A DNA stretch of 64,000 bases from Curtobacterium sp. MCBA15_008 (GTDB taxonomy: Bacteria > Actinomycetota > Actinomycetes > Actinomycetales > Microbacteriaceae): positions 1 through 64,000 of the forward strand of contig NZ_MJGN01000017.1 in NCBI RefSeq assembly GCF_001865065.1, in the 5' to 3' direction. This document shows, in pieces, positions 7,595-14,856 of this stretch; within the stretch, counting starts at the first letter, position 1, and each line of letters begins with the position of its first letter. A program made the translations under genes and the position numbers. A model generated the notes under the pieces. The model saw nothing but the letters and a program-made list of their open reading frames with translations, searched no databases and was not told where the DNA came from.

Positions 7595-8395
7595 ATGACC
7601 GCGGCTCTCACCATCGCCTTCGTGCCCGGGGTCTCCCCCGCCAAGTGGGCTCGCGTCTGGCGGGAACGCTTCCCCTCCGTCGAGCTCCTCCTCCGCCCGA
7701 TCGGTGCCAACGAGGTGGACGACGCACTCGCCGGCGAGGTCGACATGGTCTTCGCCCGCGTGCCCGTTTCGGACGCCCACAACGCGATTCCGCTGTGGAC
7801 CGAGACCGCCGTAGTCGCGATGCGGAAGGACTCCCCGCTCGCCGACCTCGCCGAGGTCGACCTCACCGACGCCGAGGTGCACGTCATCGACGCCGGCCCC
7901 GTCCCCGCCGACATCGACGCGACGCTCGACCTGGTCGAGGCGAACGTCGGCGTGGCGGTCCTCCCCCAGTCGTTGTTCCGCGCCGCCAGCCGCAAGGACC
8001 TGGTCGGCCGCCCGCTCGTCGGCGCGCCCGGAACCCAGATCGTGCTCGCCTGGCGCGACGAGGACGCCTCCGACACGACGGAGGAGTTCATCGGCGTGGT
8101 GCGTGGACGCACCGCCAACAGTTCCCGGAACCAGGCGGACCAGCCTGGAGGCGCGGATCGCGACGCCGAGGACGGCTCGCGTCCGTCAGGTGGCGGGGAC
8201 GGCTCGCGCTCGTCGACCGGCGGTGGGGGCGGCGGCGGGAAGGCGAAACCCGCCAACGGGAAGACCGTCGCGAAGCGCTCCGCCACGAAGGGCACCGGCG
8301 CGAAGAGCGGCGGCGGGAAGAACTCATCCGGCCGCGGCCGGACGCAGCGCGGGATGAAGGGCAAACCGAAGCGCGGGTCCAAGGGGAACCGCTGA
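7595..8395 (+). CDS. LysR-type substrate-binding domain protein lacking the DNA-binding domain
   Basis: 266 residues from the ATG at 7595 (MTAALTIAFVPGVSPAKW). Residues 1-170 match the periplasmic-binding-like effector domain of LysR regulators (TIAFVPGVSPAKWARVWRE, DMVFARVPV, NVGVAVLPQSLFR, IVLAW). The usual N-terminal helix-turn-helix is absent. Residues ~185-266 are a Gly/Ser/Lys/Arg-rich tail (GGGGGGGKAKP, KRGSKGNR), probably disordered and nucleic-acid binding. The CCTGGAGGCGCGG repeat is embedded at the junction (8143-8156). Paired divergently with DUF5997. It may sense a ligand and act by protein contact or through its basic tail; this is inference. Confidence 0.78.
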   Translation: MTAALTIAFVPGVSPAKWARVWRERFPSVELLLRPIGANEVDDALAGEVDMVFARVPVSDAHNAIPLWTETAVVAMRKDSPLADLAEVDLTDAEVHVIDAGPVPADIDATLDLVEANVGVAVLPQSLFRAASRKDLVGRPLVGAPGTQIVLAWRDEDASDTTEEFIGVVRGRTANSSRNQADQPGGADRDAEDGSRPSGGGDGSRSSTGGGGGGGKAKPANGKTVAKRSATKGTGAKSGGGKNSSGRGRTQRGMKGKPKRGSKGNR

Positions 8396-8421
8396 GGACG
8401 CCGTCACCCTGACCGACGCGC

Positions 8422-9231
8422 TCAGCGCATGACGGCGGCCGCCGCTCGCGCGACCCGTGCGCCTCGTGCGTCCTCGGCTGCCGCGCGAGCGTCGGCCACG
8501 ACCCGGGTGTCCGCCCGGAGAACGGACCCGGCGTCGAACGGCGGTTGCGGGTCGTACTCGATCTGCAGCTGGATCGCCTCGGCCACGGGCTGACCGACGA
8601 GTTCGGCCGCCAGCCACAACGCCATGTCGATGCCGGCGCTCACCCCGGCCGCGGTGACGATCGACCCGTCGGCGACCACGCGGTCCTCCACCGGCTGTGC
8701 TCCGAACGCCTCGAGCATCGGCTTCGACGCCCAGTGCGTCGTCGCACGCTTGCCCGCCAGCAGCCCCGCCGCTCCGAGCACGAACGCGCCGGTGCACACC
8801 GAGGTCACCCAGGTCGCACGCTCAGCCTCGCGCCGGACGAACGCGATCACCGCGGGGTCGAGCATCGCGTCGAAGGCTCCGTCCCCGCCGGGCACGACCA
8901 GCACGTCCGCGGGGCCGGCGTCGTCGATGGTCGTGGTCGGCACGAGGGCGAGCCCGCAGTCGCTCGGGACGGGCTCGAGCGTGGCGGCGACGTACTCGAC
9001 GCGCGCTCCGGGCACCCGCGACAGCACCTGCGCCGGACCGGTCAGGTCGAGCTGGGTCAGGTGCGGGAAGAGCAGGAACGAGATCCGGACCTCGTCCGGG
9101 TCGTGCTCCGGGGTGACCGCGTCGCCGTCGTCGACGGGGTCGGGGGTCGGGACCTCGGCGTCGACCGGCACCTCGACCACGTCGGCGTCGACCGGGTGGA
9201 CGGGGTGGACGCGCGGGTTCTCGGAGGTCAT
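8422..9231 (-). CDS. DJ-1/PfpI family protein (glutamine-amidotransferase-like class I fold)
   Basis: 269 residues from the ATG at 9231. After an unusual ~55-residue Asp/Val/Pro-rich leader the DJ-1/PfpI domain runs from RISFLLFPHLTQLDLTGP to about residue 230. The nucleophile elbow is VCTGAFVLGAAGLL (Cys in TSVCTGA) and WA is followed by GVSAGIDMALWL, the pattern of isonitrile-hydratase-like and ThiJ-type subgroups without an AraC DNA-binding domain. Substrate is unknown; stress glyoxalase/deglycase or nitrile-type hydrolysis are possibilities. The Ala-rich tail is low complexity. No Shine-Dalgarno is seen. Confidence 0.82.
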   Translation of the reverse strand: MTSENPRVHPVHPVDADVVEVPVDAEVPTPDPVDDGDAVTPEHDPDEVRISFLLFPHLTQLDLTGPAQVLSRVPGARVEYVAATLEPVPSDCGLALVPTTTIDDAGPADVLVVPGGDGAFDAMLDPAVIAFVRREAERATWVTSVCTGAFVLGAAGLLAGKRATTHWASKPMLEAFGAQPVEDRVVADGSIVTAAGVSAGIDMALWLAAELVGQPVAEAIQLQIEYDPQPPFDAGSVLRADTRVVADARAAAEDARGARVARAAAAVMR

Positions 9232-9269
9232 GTCGCGACCATAGCCCTGCCCGACCGGCCCGGTCTCGA

Positions 9270-9887
9270 TCAGCCCCAGACGCCCGAGGTCCCCCGCCGG
9301 TGGCTGCCGACCAGGTGCGTGTCGACGATGCCGAGCGCCTCCATCAGCGCGTACATCGTGGTCGGGCCGACGAAGGCGAACCCGCGCTTCCGCAGCGCCT
9401 TCGACAGCGCGACGGACTCGTCGGACTTCGTCGGGACCTCGGCGTACGACCGCGGCTCGGGCGTCGACGCGGGCCGGAACGACCACACGAAGTCGCTCAG
9501 GCCGCCGTCCTCGCGCAGGGCGATCGTGGCGTTCGCGTTGGTGATCGTCGCCAGGATCTTCGCGCGGTTCCGGACGATCCCGGCGTCAGCCATCAGCCGT
9601 GCGACGTCGTCCTCGCCGAACTGCGCCACGGTGTCGGCCTCGAAGTCCGCGAAGGCCGCTCGGAAGGCCGGCCGCTTCGCCAGGATCGTGCGCCAGGAGA
9701 GCCCGGACTGGAAGGCCTCGAGCGAGAGTCGCTCGAACACACCCCGTTCGTCGCGGACGGGCATGCCCCACTCGGTGTCGTAGTAGTCGCGGAGCAGCGC
9801 GTCCGTCGAGGCCCACACCGGTCGGGCGAGCCCGTCGTCCCCCACGACGAGGTCGGACGTGGGCACGGCGACGGGTTCGGGGCTCAT
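9270..9887 (-). CDS. tag: DNA-3-methyladenine glycosylase I (Tag-like)
   Basis: 205 residues, ATG start. The sequence follows Tag end to end: YYDTEWGMPVRDERGVFERLSLEAFQSGLSW, DAGIVRNRAKI, DFVWSFRP, LSKALRKRGFAFVGPTTMYA, DTHLVGSH. The family excises N3-methyladenine during base excision repair in the cytoplasm. Compared with E. coli Tag, the zinc-snap Cys4 and His17 positions read Pro/Val and Tyr (ARPVW, DYYDTEWG) and Cys179 reads Ser, so only the His175 equivalent remains; zinc binding is probably lost while the catalytic pocket is kept. It sits 38 bp downstream of nothing co-directional except the VOC gene, possibly a two-gene unit. Confidence 0.9.
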   Translation of the reverse strand: MSPEPVAVPTSDLVVGDDGLARPVWASTDALLRDYYDTEWGMPVRDERGVFERLSLEAFQSGLSWRTILAKRPAFRAAFADFEADTVAQFGEDDVARLMADAGIVRNRAKILATITNANATIALREDGGLSDFVWSFRPASTPEPRSYAEVPTKSDESVALSKALRKRGFAFVGPTTMYALMEALGIVDTHLVGSHRRGTSGVWG

Positions 9888-9918
9888 CCCCTCATCATGG
9901 CCGCCCCGGCCGACAGCG

Positions 9919-10335
9919 TCACTCCGTGGGCGGGCCGTCCTGCATCGCTTCGGAGTCCATCCACACGTACTCCCAGCGGTGGCCGTCGGGGTCGGTGAAG
10001 CTCCGCTGGTACATGAACCCGAGGTCCATCTCCGGCCGGTCCTCGTTCCCGCCCGACATCACCGCGGCGTCGACCACACGGTGGACCTCGTCCTTCGACG
10101 GTGCGCTGAGGGAGTTGATCACCTCGATCGTGCCCGCGTCGGCGATGGGCTTGTCGGTGAACTCGGCGAACTTCGCCTTCGTCAGCACCATCACGTAGAT
10201 CGTGTCGCTGACCACCACGCACGCCGCGGTCTCGTCGGTGAAGTCCGGGTTGATCGAGTAGCCGAGCGCTTCGTAGAACGCCTTCGAGCGCTCGAGGTCG
10301 TCGACCGGCAGGTTGATGAAGACCATCGTGTCCAT
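9919..10335 (-). CDS. VOC family protein (glyoxalase/bleomycin-resistance fold)
   Basis: 138 residues from the ATG at 10335, preceded by AAAGGACCTCCC. Paired beta-alpha-beta-beta-beta modules are visible: MVFINLPVDDLERSKAFYEALGYSIN at the front and FMYQRSFTDPDGHRWEYVWMD at the end, the second supplying the usual metal-ligand Glu. FTDPDGHRWE is the typical VOC motif for YycE/PhnB-like lactoylglutathione-lyase relatives. The enzyme activity is not determined by sequence. Its stop is 31 bp from the tag start on the same strand, so the two may be cotranscribed. Confidence 0.85.
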   Translation of the reverse strand: MDTMVFINLPVDDLERSKAFYEALGYSINPDFTDETAACVVVSDTIYVMVLTKAKFAEFTDKPIADAGTIEVINSLSAPSKDEVHRVVDAAVMSGGNEDRPEMDLGFMYQRSFTDPDGHRWEYVWMDSEAMQDGPPTE

Positions 10336-10408
10336 GGGAGGTCCTTTCGTCAGGATCAACCTGGCCCACCCACCCGCGGGCCGCAACCGTTCCTTCCCGG
10401 TACCACTC

Positions 10409-10441
10409 CGAGCCAGTGATACGCAATGTGCTGGCTCGATG
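10409..10441 (+). promoter_or_regulatory. Inverted repeat at the start of the DUF3800-like gene
   Basis: CGAGCCAG and CTGGCTCG form an 8-bp perfect inverted repeat with a 14-nt loop ending at the ATG (10439). It could be an operator in the divergent VOC/DUF3800-like gap or an RNA hairpin that masks initiation. Confidence 0.35.
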
Positions 10442-11131
10442 CGCGCGTACGTCGACGAGTCCGAGCCCGGCGGTGGGCGAGACCACAGCGCGTACCTGAT
10501 CTCGGCGGTCATCGTCGGCCCGGACGCACGGCCGGACGCACGGAGCGCAGTCGAAGCGGTGCGTCCCATGCGCATGCGAAAGCTCCACTGGTACGAAGCA
10601 CTCGCGACGCAACGGCTTTCGTGGTTGGAACTCCTCAGGTACGCCGTCGAGGTGCTCGTCATCCGGTACGACGGTGTCCCAGCCCGACCCGAGCGGCGCC
10701 GGCGGCGGTGCCTCGAGCGACTCGTGTTCGAACTCGACGTGCGCGGTGTGCGGCACCTCGTCCTCGAGTCCCGCGGGCCGCACGCGGACCGCAATGACCG
10801 TCGCCTGCTCGATGCGATCCGCGACCGAGGACTCGGCCGCGGCCTCCGGCACGAACACGTCCGAGGGCCAGACGAGCCACTCTTGGCACTCGCAGACATC
10901 GCCTGCGGCCGGCGCGTCGGGAACGACGGACATCTCGGTCGAGTAGCTGACGACAGCCCCGACCAGCGCAAATCCCCGGGCCCCGCGCTGGCTGCAGGTC
11001 GTCCGGGGATCACTTTCGACCGAGAGCACCCGATCGACATATCAATACTAGGAGCCGCGCGGAGAGGCCGTCAACCGGCGGCGAGGCGGGCAGGAGTCAC
11101 TCGACCGACTTGCACCGTGCCTCCAGGCTGA
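10439..11131 (+). CDS. DUF3800-like protein, C-terminus doubtful
   Basis: Open for 230 residues from the ATG at 10439. MRAYVDES is the DUF3800 opening (first acidic residue of an RNase-H-like fold), KLHWYEA and LLALADIACG near residue 160 match later conserved blocks. Codon use is GC3-rich up to about 10930 and then loses that bias; the last ~70 residues look non-coding. In the next frame the sequence after LADIACG would end at a TAG at 10944-10946, so a natural frameshift or simple C-terminal decay is possible. DUF3800 proteins occur with defence and mobile loci, but none is seen here. Moderate confidence in family, low in the 3' end. Confidence 0.5.
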   Translation: MRAYVDESEPGGGRDHSAYLISAVIVGPDARPDARSAVEAVRPMRMRKLHWYEALATQRLSWLELLRYAVEVLVIRYDGVPARPERRRRRCLERLVFELDVRGVRHLVLESRGPHADRNDRRLLDAIRDRGLGRGLRHEHVRGPDEPLLALADIACGRRVGNDGHLGRVADDSPDQRKSPGPALAAGRPGITFDREHPIDISILGAARRGRQPAARRAGVTRPTCTVPPG

Positions 11132-11216
11132 CGCTGCCCGCCTGGTCGACGCGAGCCGAACCGTGAGTGCCGACGGCGGCCTCGTCACTCGTCGCGGGCA
11201 CCAGCAGCTGCGACCG

Positions 11217-11268
11217 CCCGGGAACGACGAAACCGCCGTCGTCCGACAGCGGTTTCGTCGTCCGGGTC
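11217..11268. terminator. Hairpin downstream of symporter operon
   Basis: ACGACGAAACCG and CGGTTTCGTCGT are perfectly complementary arms, extended by CCCGG/CCGGG, about 30 bp past the stop of the small membrane protein gene read from the right. No other gene occupies 11132-11297. Confidence 0.5.
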
Positions 11269-11297
11269 GGCGCCCGGAGCGCAGCGACGCGCGCGGG

Positions 11298-11627
11298 TCA
11301 GGCCAGCTCGCGCCCTTCGCCGGCGGCCTTCTGGTGCGCCTCGGCTTCGGCCTGGCCGATGATGTCCTCGGCCGGCACCGGGTTCAGGCGGTCCCAGAGG
11401 AAGAACAGCAGCCCGCCGACGAGCATCGAGAGCCCGACCCACAGGTTGATGTGGATGCCGCCGGTCTTCTCGGGGTCGGTGTTCCAGTGCACGATGCCGA
11501 CGATCGTCGTGATGACGCCGTAGAGGACGAACAGGCCGCCGAGGATGCGGCGCAGGTCGAGGCGGCGGGTGGAGCGGACGAGTGCGGCCTTCTGCTCGTC
11601 CGTCATGCCGGTGGTGGTGTCACTCAT
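11298..11627 (-). CDS. Small two-helix membrane protein linked to symporter
   Basis: 109 residues, ATG start with GGAGATCACC upstream. A charged N-terminus (VRSTRRLDLRRI) precedes two hydrophobic helices (LGGLFVLYGVITTIVGIVHW and INLWVGLSMLVGGLLFFLWDRL) and a Glu/Ala-rich cytoplasmic tail. It starts 36 bp after the sodium:solute symporter ends, on the same strand, which suggests a small accessory subunit of that transporter, as found for several SSS family members. No named family is recognised. Confidence 0.75.
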   Translation of the reverse strand: MSDTTTGMTDEQKAALVRSTRRLDLRRILGGLFVLYGVITTIVGIVHWNTDPEKTGGIHINLWVGLSMLVGGLLFFLWDRLNPVPAEDIIGQAEAEAHQKAAGEGRELA

Positions 11628-11663
11628 GCGTGGTGATCTCCTTCGCGGATCTCGCGGGATGGC

Positions 11664-13334
11664 TCAGAGGAACGGGAGGTAGAGGACGACGCAGAGCACG
11701 AGCGCCACGGTGCCGAGCAGCGCCGGCGAGCGGTACCAGGCGGTGTCCGTCGCGACCGAGTCGCCGTGCAGGTCGATCTTCCCGATGCCGTAGACCAGGC
11801 CGCTGAGCTCCTTCTCGGCCTTCGGCTTCGTGACCATCGAGACGACGAACCCGACCACGAGCACGGTGACGAACGAGATGATCGCGCCGTACAGGGTCTC
11901 CGCCGTCGCGGTGGCGAAGAGGTCGGGGTTCACCAGGTAGGCGATCCACGTGATCGTCGGCGTGACGATCCCGAGCACGTACCCCCAGAGGGCGCCCTGG
12001 GTGGTCATCCGCTTCCAGAGCAGACCGAGGATGAACACGGCGAACAGCGGCGCGTTGAAGAACGAGAACAGCGTCTGCATGTACGTCATGATGTTCGACG
12101 CCTGCGCGGCGATGAACGCGGTCGCGATGCCGACGACCACGCCGACGACGGTGACCCAGCGGCCGGTCGTGAGGTAGTGCACGTCGGGCATGTTCGGCTT
12201 GATGTAGCGCTGCCAGATGTCGTACGTGAAGACGGTGTTGAACGACGAGACGTTCGCCGCCATGCCCGCCATGAACGAGGCGAGGAGTCCGGTCACCGCG
12301 ACGCCGAGCACACCGGTCGGCAGGTACATCTGGATGAGCTTCGGGATCGCGTCGTTGTAGTCGAGCGCGCCGGACGCGAACTGGTTGCCGACGACGGCCG
12401 CGGCGATGAGGCCGGGGATGACGACGATCGCGGGGATGAAGAGCTTCGGGATCGCGGCGATGAGCGGGGTGCGGCGAGCCGCGGACATGTTCTTCGCCGA
12501 GAACGCGCGCTGCACCTCGGTGAAGTTGGTCGTCCAGTAGCCGAAGCCGAGCACGAAGCCCAAGCCGAGCACGATGGCGAGCCAGTTCGCACCGATCGGG
12601 TTCGTCACGTCGCCGAAGCCGGTGCCGGCCCACGCCTGCAGGTGCTGCACGCCCTGCGTCTCGGTGATCGCCTTGGTGAGGCCGTCCCAGCCGCCGACGC
12701 GGTGCAGACCGACGATCGTCAGCGGGATGAGCCCGGCGATGATCACGAAGAACTGCATGACCTCGTTGTAGATGGCGCTCGATAGGCCGCCGAGGGTGAT
12801 GTAGACGAGGACGAAGCCGGCCGAGACGATGATCGCGAGCCACTCCGGCCAGCCGAGCATGGCCTCGATGACGATCGCCATCGCGTAGAGGTTGATGCCG
12901 GCGATGAGGACGTTCGACACCGCGAACGCGATCGAGTTCACGAGGTGCGGGGCCTTGCCGAACCGTCGGAGCATGAACTCCGGCACGGAACGGACCTTCG
13001 AGCCGTAGTAGAAGGGCATCATCACGAGCCCGAGGAACACCATCGCCGGCACGGCGCCGACGAGGTAGTAGTGCAGGGTCGCCATGCCGATCTGGGCACC
13101 GTTGGCGGCCATGCCGAGGATCTCGGTCGCACCGAGGTTCGCGGACACGAACGCCAGCCCCGTGATCCACGCGGGCATGCTGCGGCCCGAGAGGAAGAAG
13201 TCCATGCTCGTGCGGACCTGCCGCCGAGCCGTGAACCCGATCCCGATCACCACCGCGAAGTACACGATGATCATCAGGTAGTCGACCCAGCCCAAGTCGA
13301 GCCGGATCCCGTTGTTCGCTGCCGCGAGAACCAT
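11664..13334 (-). CDS. Sodium:solute symporter (SSS family)
   Basis: 556 residues from the ATG at 13334, chosen because GGAGAG lies 6 nt upstream; the frame is open to 13367 but lacks a site there. About 14 helices are present. The SSS core is clear: STxxFFLSGR-like SMDFFLSGRSMPAW, FVSANLGATEILGMAANGAQ, GGLSSAIYNEVMQFFVIIAG, GFGYWTTNFTEVQRAFSAKN and ASFMAGMAANVSSFNTVFTYDIW. These are closest to SGLT/YidK-like sugar or polyol symporters. It would import a sugar, inositol or similar solute with Na+. It is followed by the small membrane protein gene in the same operon. Confidence 0.9.
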   Translation of the reverse strand: MVLAAANNGIRLDLGWVDYLMIIVYFAVVIGIGFTARRQVRTSMDFFLSGRSMPAWITGLAFVSANLGATEILGMAANGAQIGMATLHYYLVGAVPAMVFLGLVMMPFYYGSKVRSVPEFMLRRFGKAPHLVNSIAFAVSNVLIAGINLYAMAIVIEAMLGWPEWLAIIVSAGFVLVYITLGGLSSAIYNEVMQFFVIIAGLIPLTIVGLHRVGGWDGLTKAITETQGVQHLQAWAGTGFGDVTNPIGANWLAIVLGLGFVLGFGYWTTNFTEVQRAFSAKNMSAARRTPLIAAIPKLFIPAIVVIPGLIAAAVVGNQFASGALDYNDAIPKLIQMYLPTGVLGVAVTGLLASFMAGMAANVSSFNTVFTYDIWQRYIKPNMPDVHYLTTGRWVTVVGVVVGIATAFIAAQASNIMTYMQTLFSFFNAPLFAVFILGLLWKRMTTQGALWGYVLGIVTPTITWIAYLVNPDLFATATAETLYGAIISFVTVLVVGFVVSMVTKPKAEKELSGLVYGIGKIDLHGDSVATDTAWYRSPALLGTVALVLCVVLYLPFL

Positions 13335-13387
13335 TGACACTCTCCGTCGATGTGTTGCAGTCGACAACTCCGCCGACCCGGACGGAG

Positions 13388-13415
13388 ACGTTACACCGAA
13401 TTGTGACCGTTCACA
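13388..13415 (-). promoter_or_regulatory. Symporter promoter with TGTGA-N4-TCACA operator
   Basis: On the minus strand TGTGAACGGTCACA (13415-13402) is a 5-bp-arm inverted repeat placed over the expected -35, followed by TGTAACGT whose TAACGT (13393-13388) can serve as -10, about 47 nt before the ATG. The half-site TGTGA is typical of CRP/FNR-type and some GntR/LacI regulators. Identification is inference. Confidence 0.45.
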
Positions 13416-13460
13416 TAGCCGGGGTATGCATCACGAACCCGACGGCGCGATGCCCCTCGC

Positions 13461-13466
13461 TAGGCT
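13461..13466 (+). promoter_or_regulatory. -10 TAGGCT for leaderless aroQ mRNA
   Basis: TAGGCT ends 6 nt before the aroQ ATG (13473); no Shine-Dalgarno sequence exists in between or upstream. Confidence 0.45.
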
Positions 13467-13472
13467 CGCTGC

Positions 13473-13916
13473 ATGACCGAGCAGTCGCGCATCCTCGTCC
13501 TCAACGGCCCGAACCTCGACATCCTCGGTCGGCGCGACCCGACGCAGTACGGCACGGTGACGCTCGCCGAGATCGAGGCGATCGTCCACACCGAGGCCGC
13601 GGCCCACGAGCTCGAGGCCGACTTCCGGCAGACCAACCGCGAGGGCGAGCTCGTCGAGTGGCTGCACGAGGCGCTCGACGACTTCGTCGGCGTGGTGATC
13701 AACCCCGCCGCGTACGCGCACACCTCGGTCGCGCTGCACGACGCGGTCGAGGCGTTGTCGGTCCCCGTCGTCGAGGTACACCTGTCGAACACGTGGAAGC
13801 GGGAGCCGTTCCGGCACGTCGACCACGTGGCGACCGCCGCGACGGCGGTCATCGCGGGTGCCGGGCCGGACGGCTACCGGCTCGCAGTCGCGCACGTCGC
13901 GTCGCTGCTGGCCTGA
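13473..13916 (+). CDS. aroQ: Type II 3-dehydroquinate dehydratase
   Basis: 147 residues, normal for the dodecameric type II enzyme. It converts 3-dehydroquinate to 3-dehydroshikimate in the shikimate (or catabolic quinate) pathway. Motifs seen: VLNGPNLDILGRRDPTQYG with the catalytic Tyr in QYG, FRQTNREGELVEWLH (the flexible lid Arg and Glu), INPAAYAHTSVALHDA, and EVHLSNTWKREPFRH with the catalytic His. No other aro gene is nearby, so it stands alone. It ends before a perfect 36-bp palindrome. Confidence 0.95.
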   Translation: MTEQSRILVLNGPNLDILGRRDPTQYGTVTLAEIEAIVHTEAAAHELEADFRQTNREGELVEWLHEALDDFVGVVINPAAYAHTSVALHDAVEALSVPVVEVHLSNTWKREPFRHVDHVATAATAVIAGAGPDGYRLAVAHVASLLA

Positions 13917-13943
13917 GTCGCGGCCGGGCTGGGTCGGTCCGGG

Positions 13944-13979
13944 CTGGAGGCGCGTGGCGGCGCCGCCACGCGCCTCCAG
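13944..13979. terminator. Perfect 36-bp palindrome of the CTGGAGGCGCG family, after aroQ
   Basis: CTGGAGGCGCGTGGCGGC is followed directly by its reverse complement, without a spacer. It lies 28 bp after the aroQ stop and could fold as a terminator for both aroQ and the convergent reductase gene. Confidence 0.6.
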
Positions 13980-14068
13980 TCCGTCAGCTGGTCGCGCCGG
14001 GCTCGCACGTTCCTGCCCATCGCGCGTGACATGGGAGGAGGAATCGCGCGTCGTGAGACAGAATTCGC

Positions 14069-14163
14069 GACCTCCTACGCGCGGTTCGACCTCCTACGCG
14101 CGGATCATCCTCCTACGCGCCGTTCGACCTCCGACGCGCAGTTCGACCTCCGACGCGCAGGCG
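14069..14163. repeat. Five tandem copies of a 19-bp repeat
   Basis: Units start at 14069, 14088, 14107, 14126 and 14145 with consensus GACCTCCTACGCGCGGTTC; copies 4 and 5 share a T to G change (CCTCCGACGCGC). The array lies between the aroQ terminator and the 3' end of the FMN reductase gene and encodes nothing obvious. Confidence 0.85.
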
Positions 14164-14171
14164 CCCGCCGG

Positions 14172-14768
14172 TCAGAACTCGGCGGGGCGACGCACCTCGT
14201 GGGCGCCGGCGGTCGCGAAACCACCGCGGATCAGCGGCAGCGCCCGCACGACGGCCTGGTCGATCCGGAGTTCGAGGTCGACGCTCGTGATGTCGTAGCC
14301 GCCCTCGCGCTTGGTGAAGTCGCGCTCGTTGCCGAACACGCCGATCGGCAGCGTCGTCGACTGGAAGAAGCCGAACAGCGGGCGCATCTGGTGCTCGACG
14401 AGCAGGGCGTGCCGGTCGCTGCCGCCCGTCGCGGTCAGGAGCACCGGGGTGTCGACCAGGTCGTACTGCCCGACCCAGTCGAAGAAGAGCTTGAACGCGC
14501 CGGAGTACGCGGCGCGGAACGCCGGGCTGCCCACGACGAGGACGTCCGCCGACTCGACGGTCTCGAGGGCCCGGCGGGTGCGGTCGGACATCGCGGCCCG
14601 GGACGGCGACGCTCCGAGGTCGGCCAGCAGCGGCCCGATCTCGATCGTCTCCGTCCGGGAGCCCTCGATCTCCTGCCCGAGGCGCGCCACGGTCGCAGCC
14701 ACCAGGGTGGACGTCCGCGAGGGGTCCGAGGGGCTGCCGCTGACACCGACGACGAGTTCTCCGCTCAT
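14172..14768 (-). CDS. NADPH-dependent FMN reductase-like flavoprotein
   Basis: 198 residues from the ATG at 14768 (a GTG 15 nt upstream is an alternative). Flavodoxin-like fold: VVGVSGSPSDPSRTSTLV is the FMN phosphate loop, ADVLVVGSPAFRAAYSGAFKLFFDWVG is the central strand/helix typical of SsuE/MsuE-type FMN reductases, and LLTATGGSDRHALLVEHQMRPLFGFF forms the ring-binding region. Such enzymes supply reduced FMN to monooxygenases. No partner monooxygenase is adjacent; the LLM oxidoreductase at 40.7 kb is far away. Confidence 0.87.
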   Translation of the reverse strand: MSGELVVGVSGSPSDPSRTSTLVAATVARLGQEIEGSRTETIEIGPLLADLGASPSRAAMSDRTRRALETVESADVLVVGSPAFRAAYSGAFKLFFDWVGQYDLVDTPVLLTATGGSDRHALLVEHQMRPLFGFFQSTTLPIGVFGNERDFTKREGGYDITSVDLELRIDQAVVRALPLIRGGFATAGAHEVRRPAEF

Positions 14769-14843
14769 GCCGTCGATGCTCACACGACCACGGACGGCAC
14801 GGTGCGCGTGTGACGACATGTGTCGGGTGCCAGCGCTCCCGCG

Positions 14844-14849
14844 TACCGT
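14844..14849 (+). promoter_or_regulatory. -10 TACCGT, leaderless start at 14857
   Basis: TACCGT is followed by 7 nt and then the ATG of the endonuclease V-like gene, with no Shine-Dalgarno sequence. Confidence 0.45.
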
Positions 14850-14856
14850 CCGCGGC

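Noticed and set aside
14069-14163. CRISPR array
   Set aside because: Repeats are 19 bp and directly abutting, with no spacers and no cas genes.
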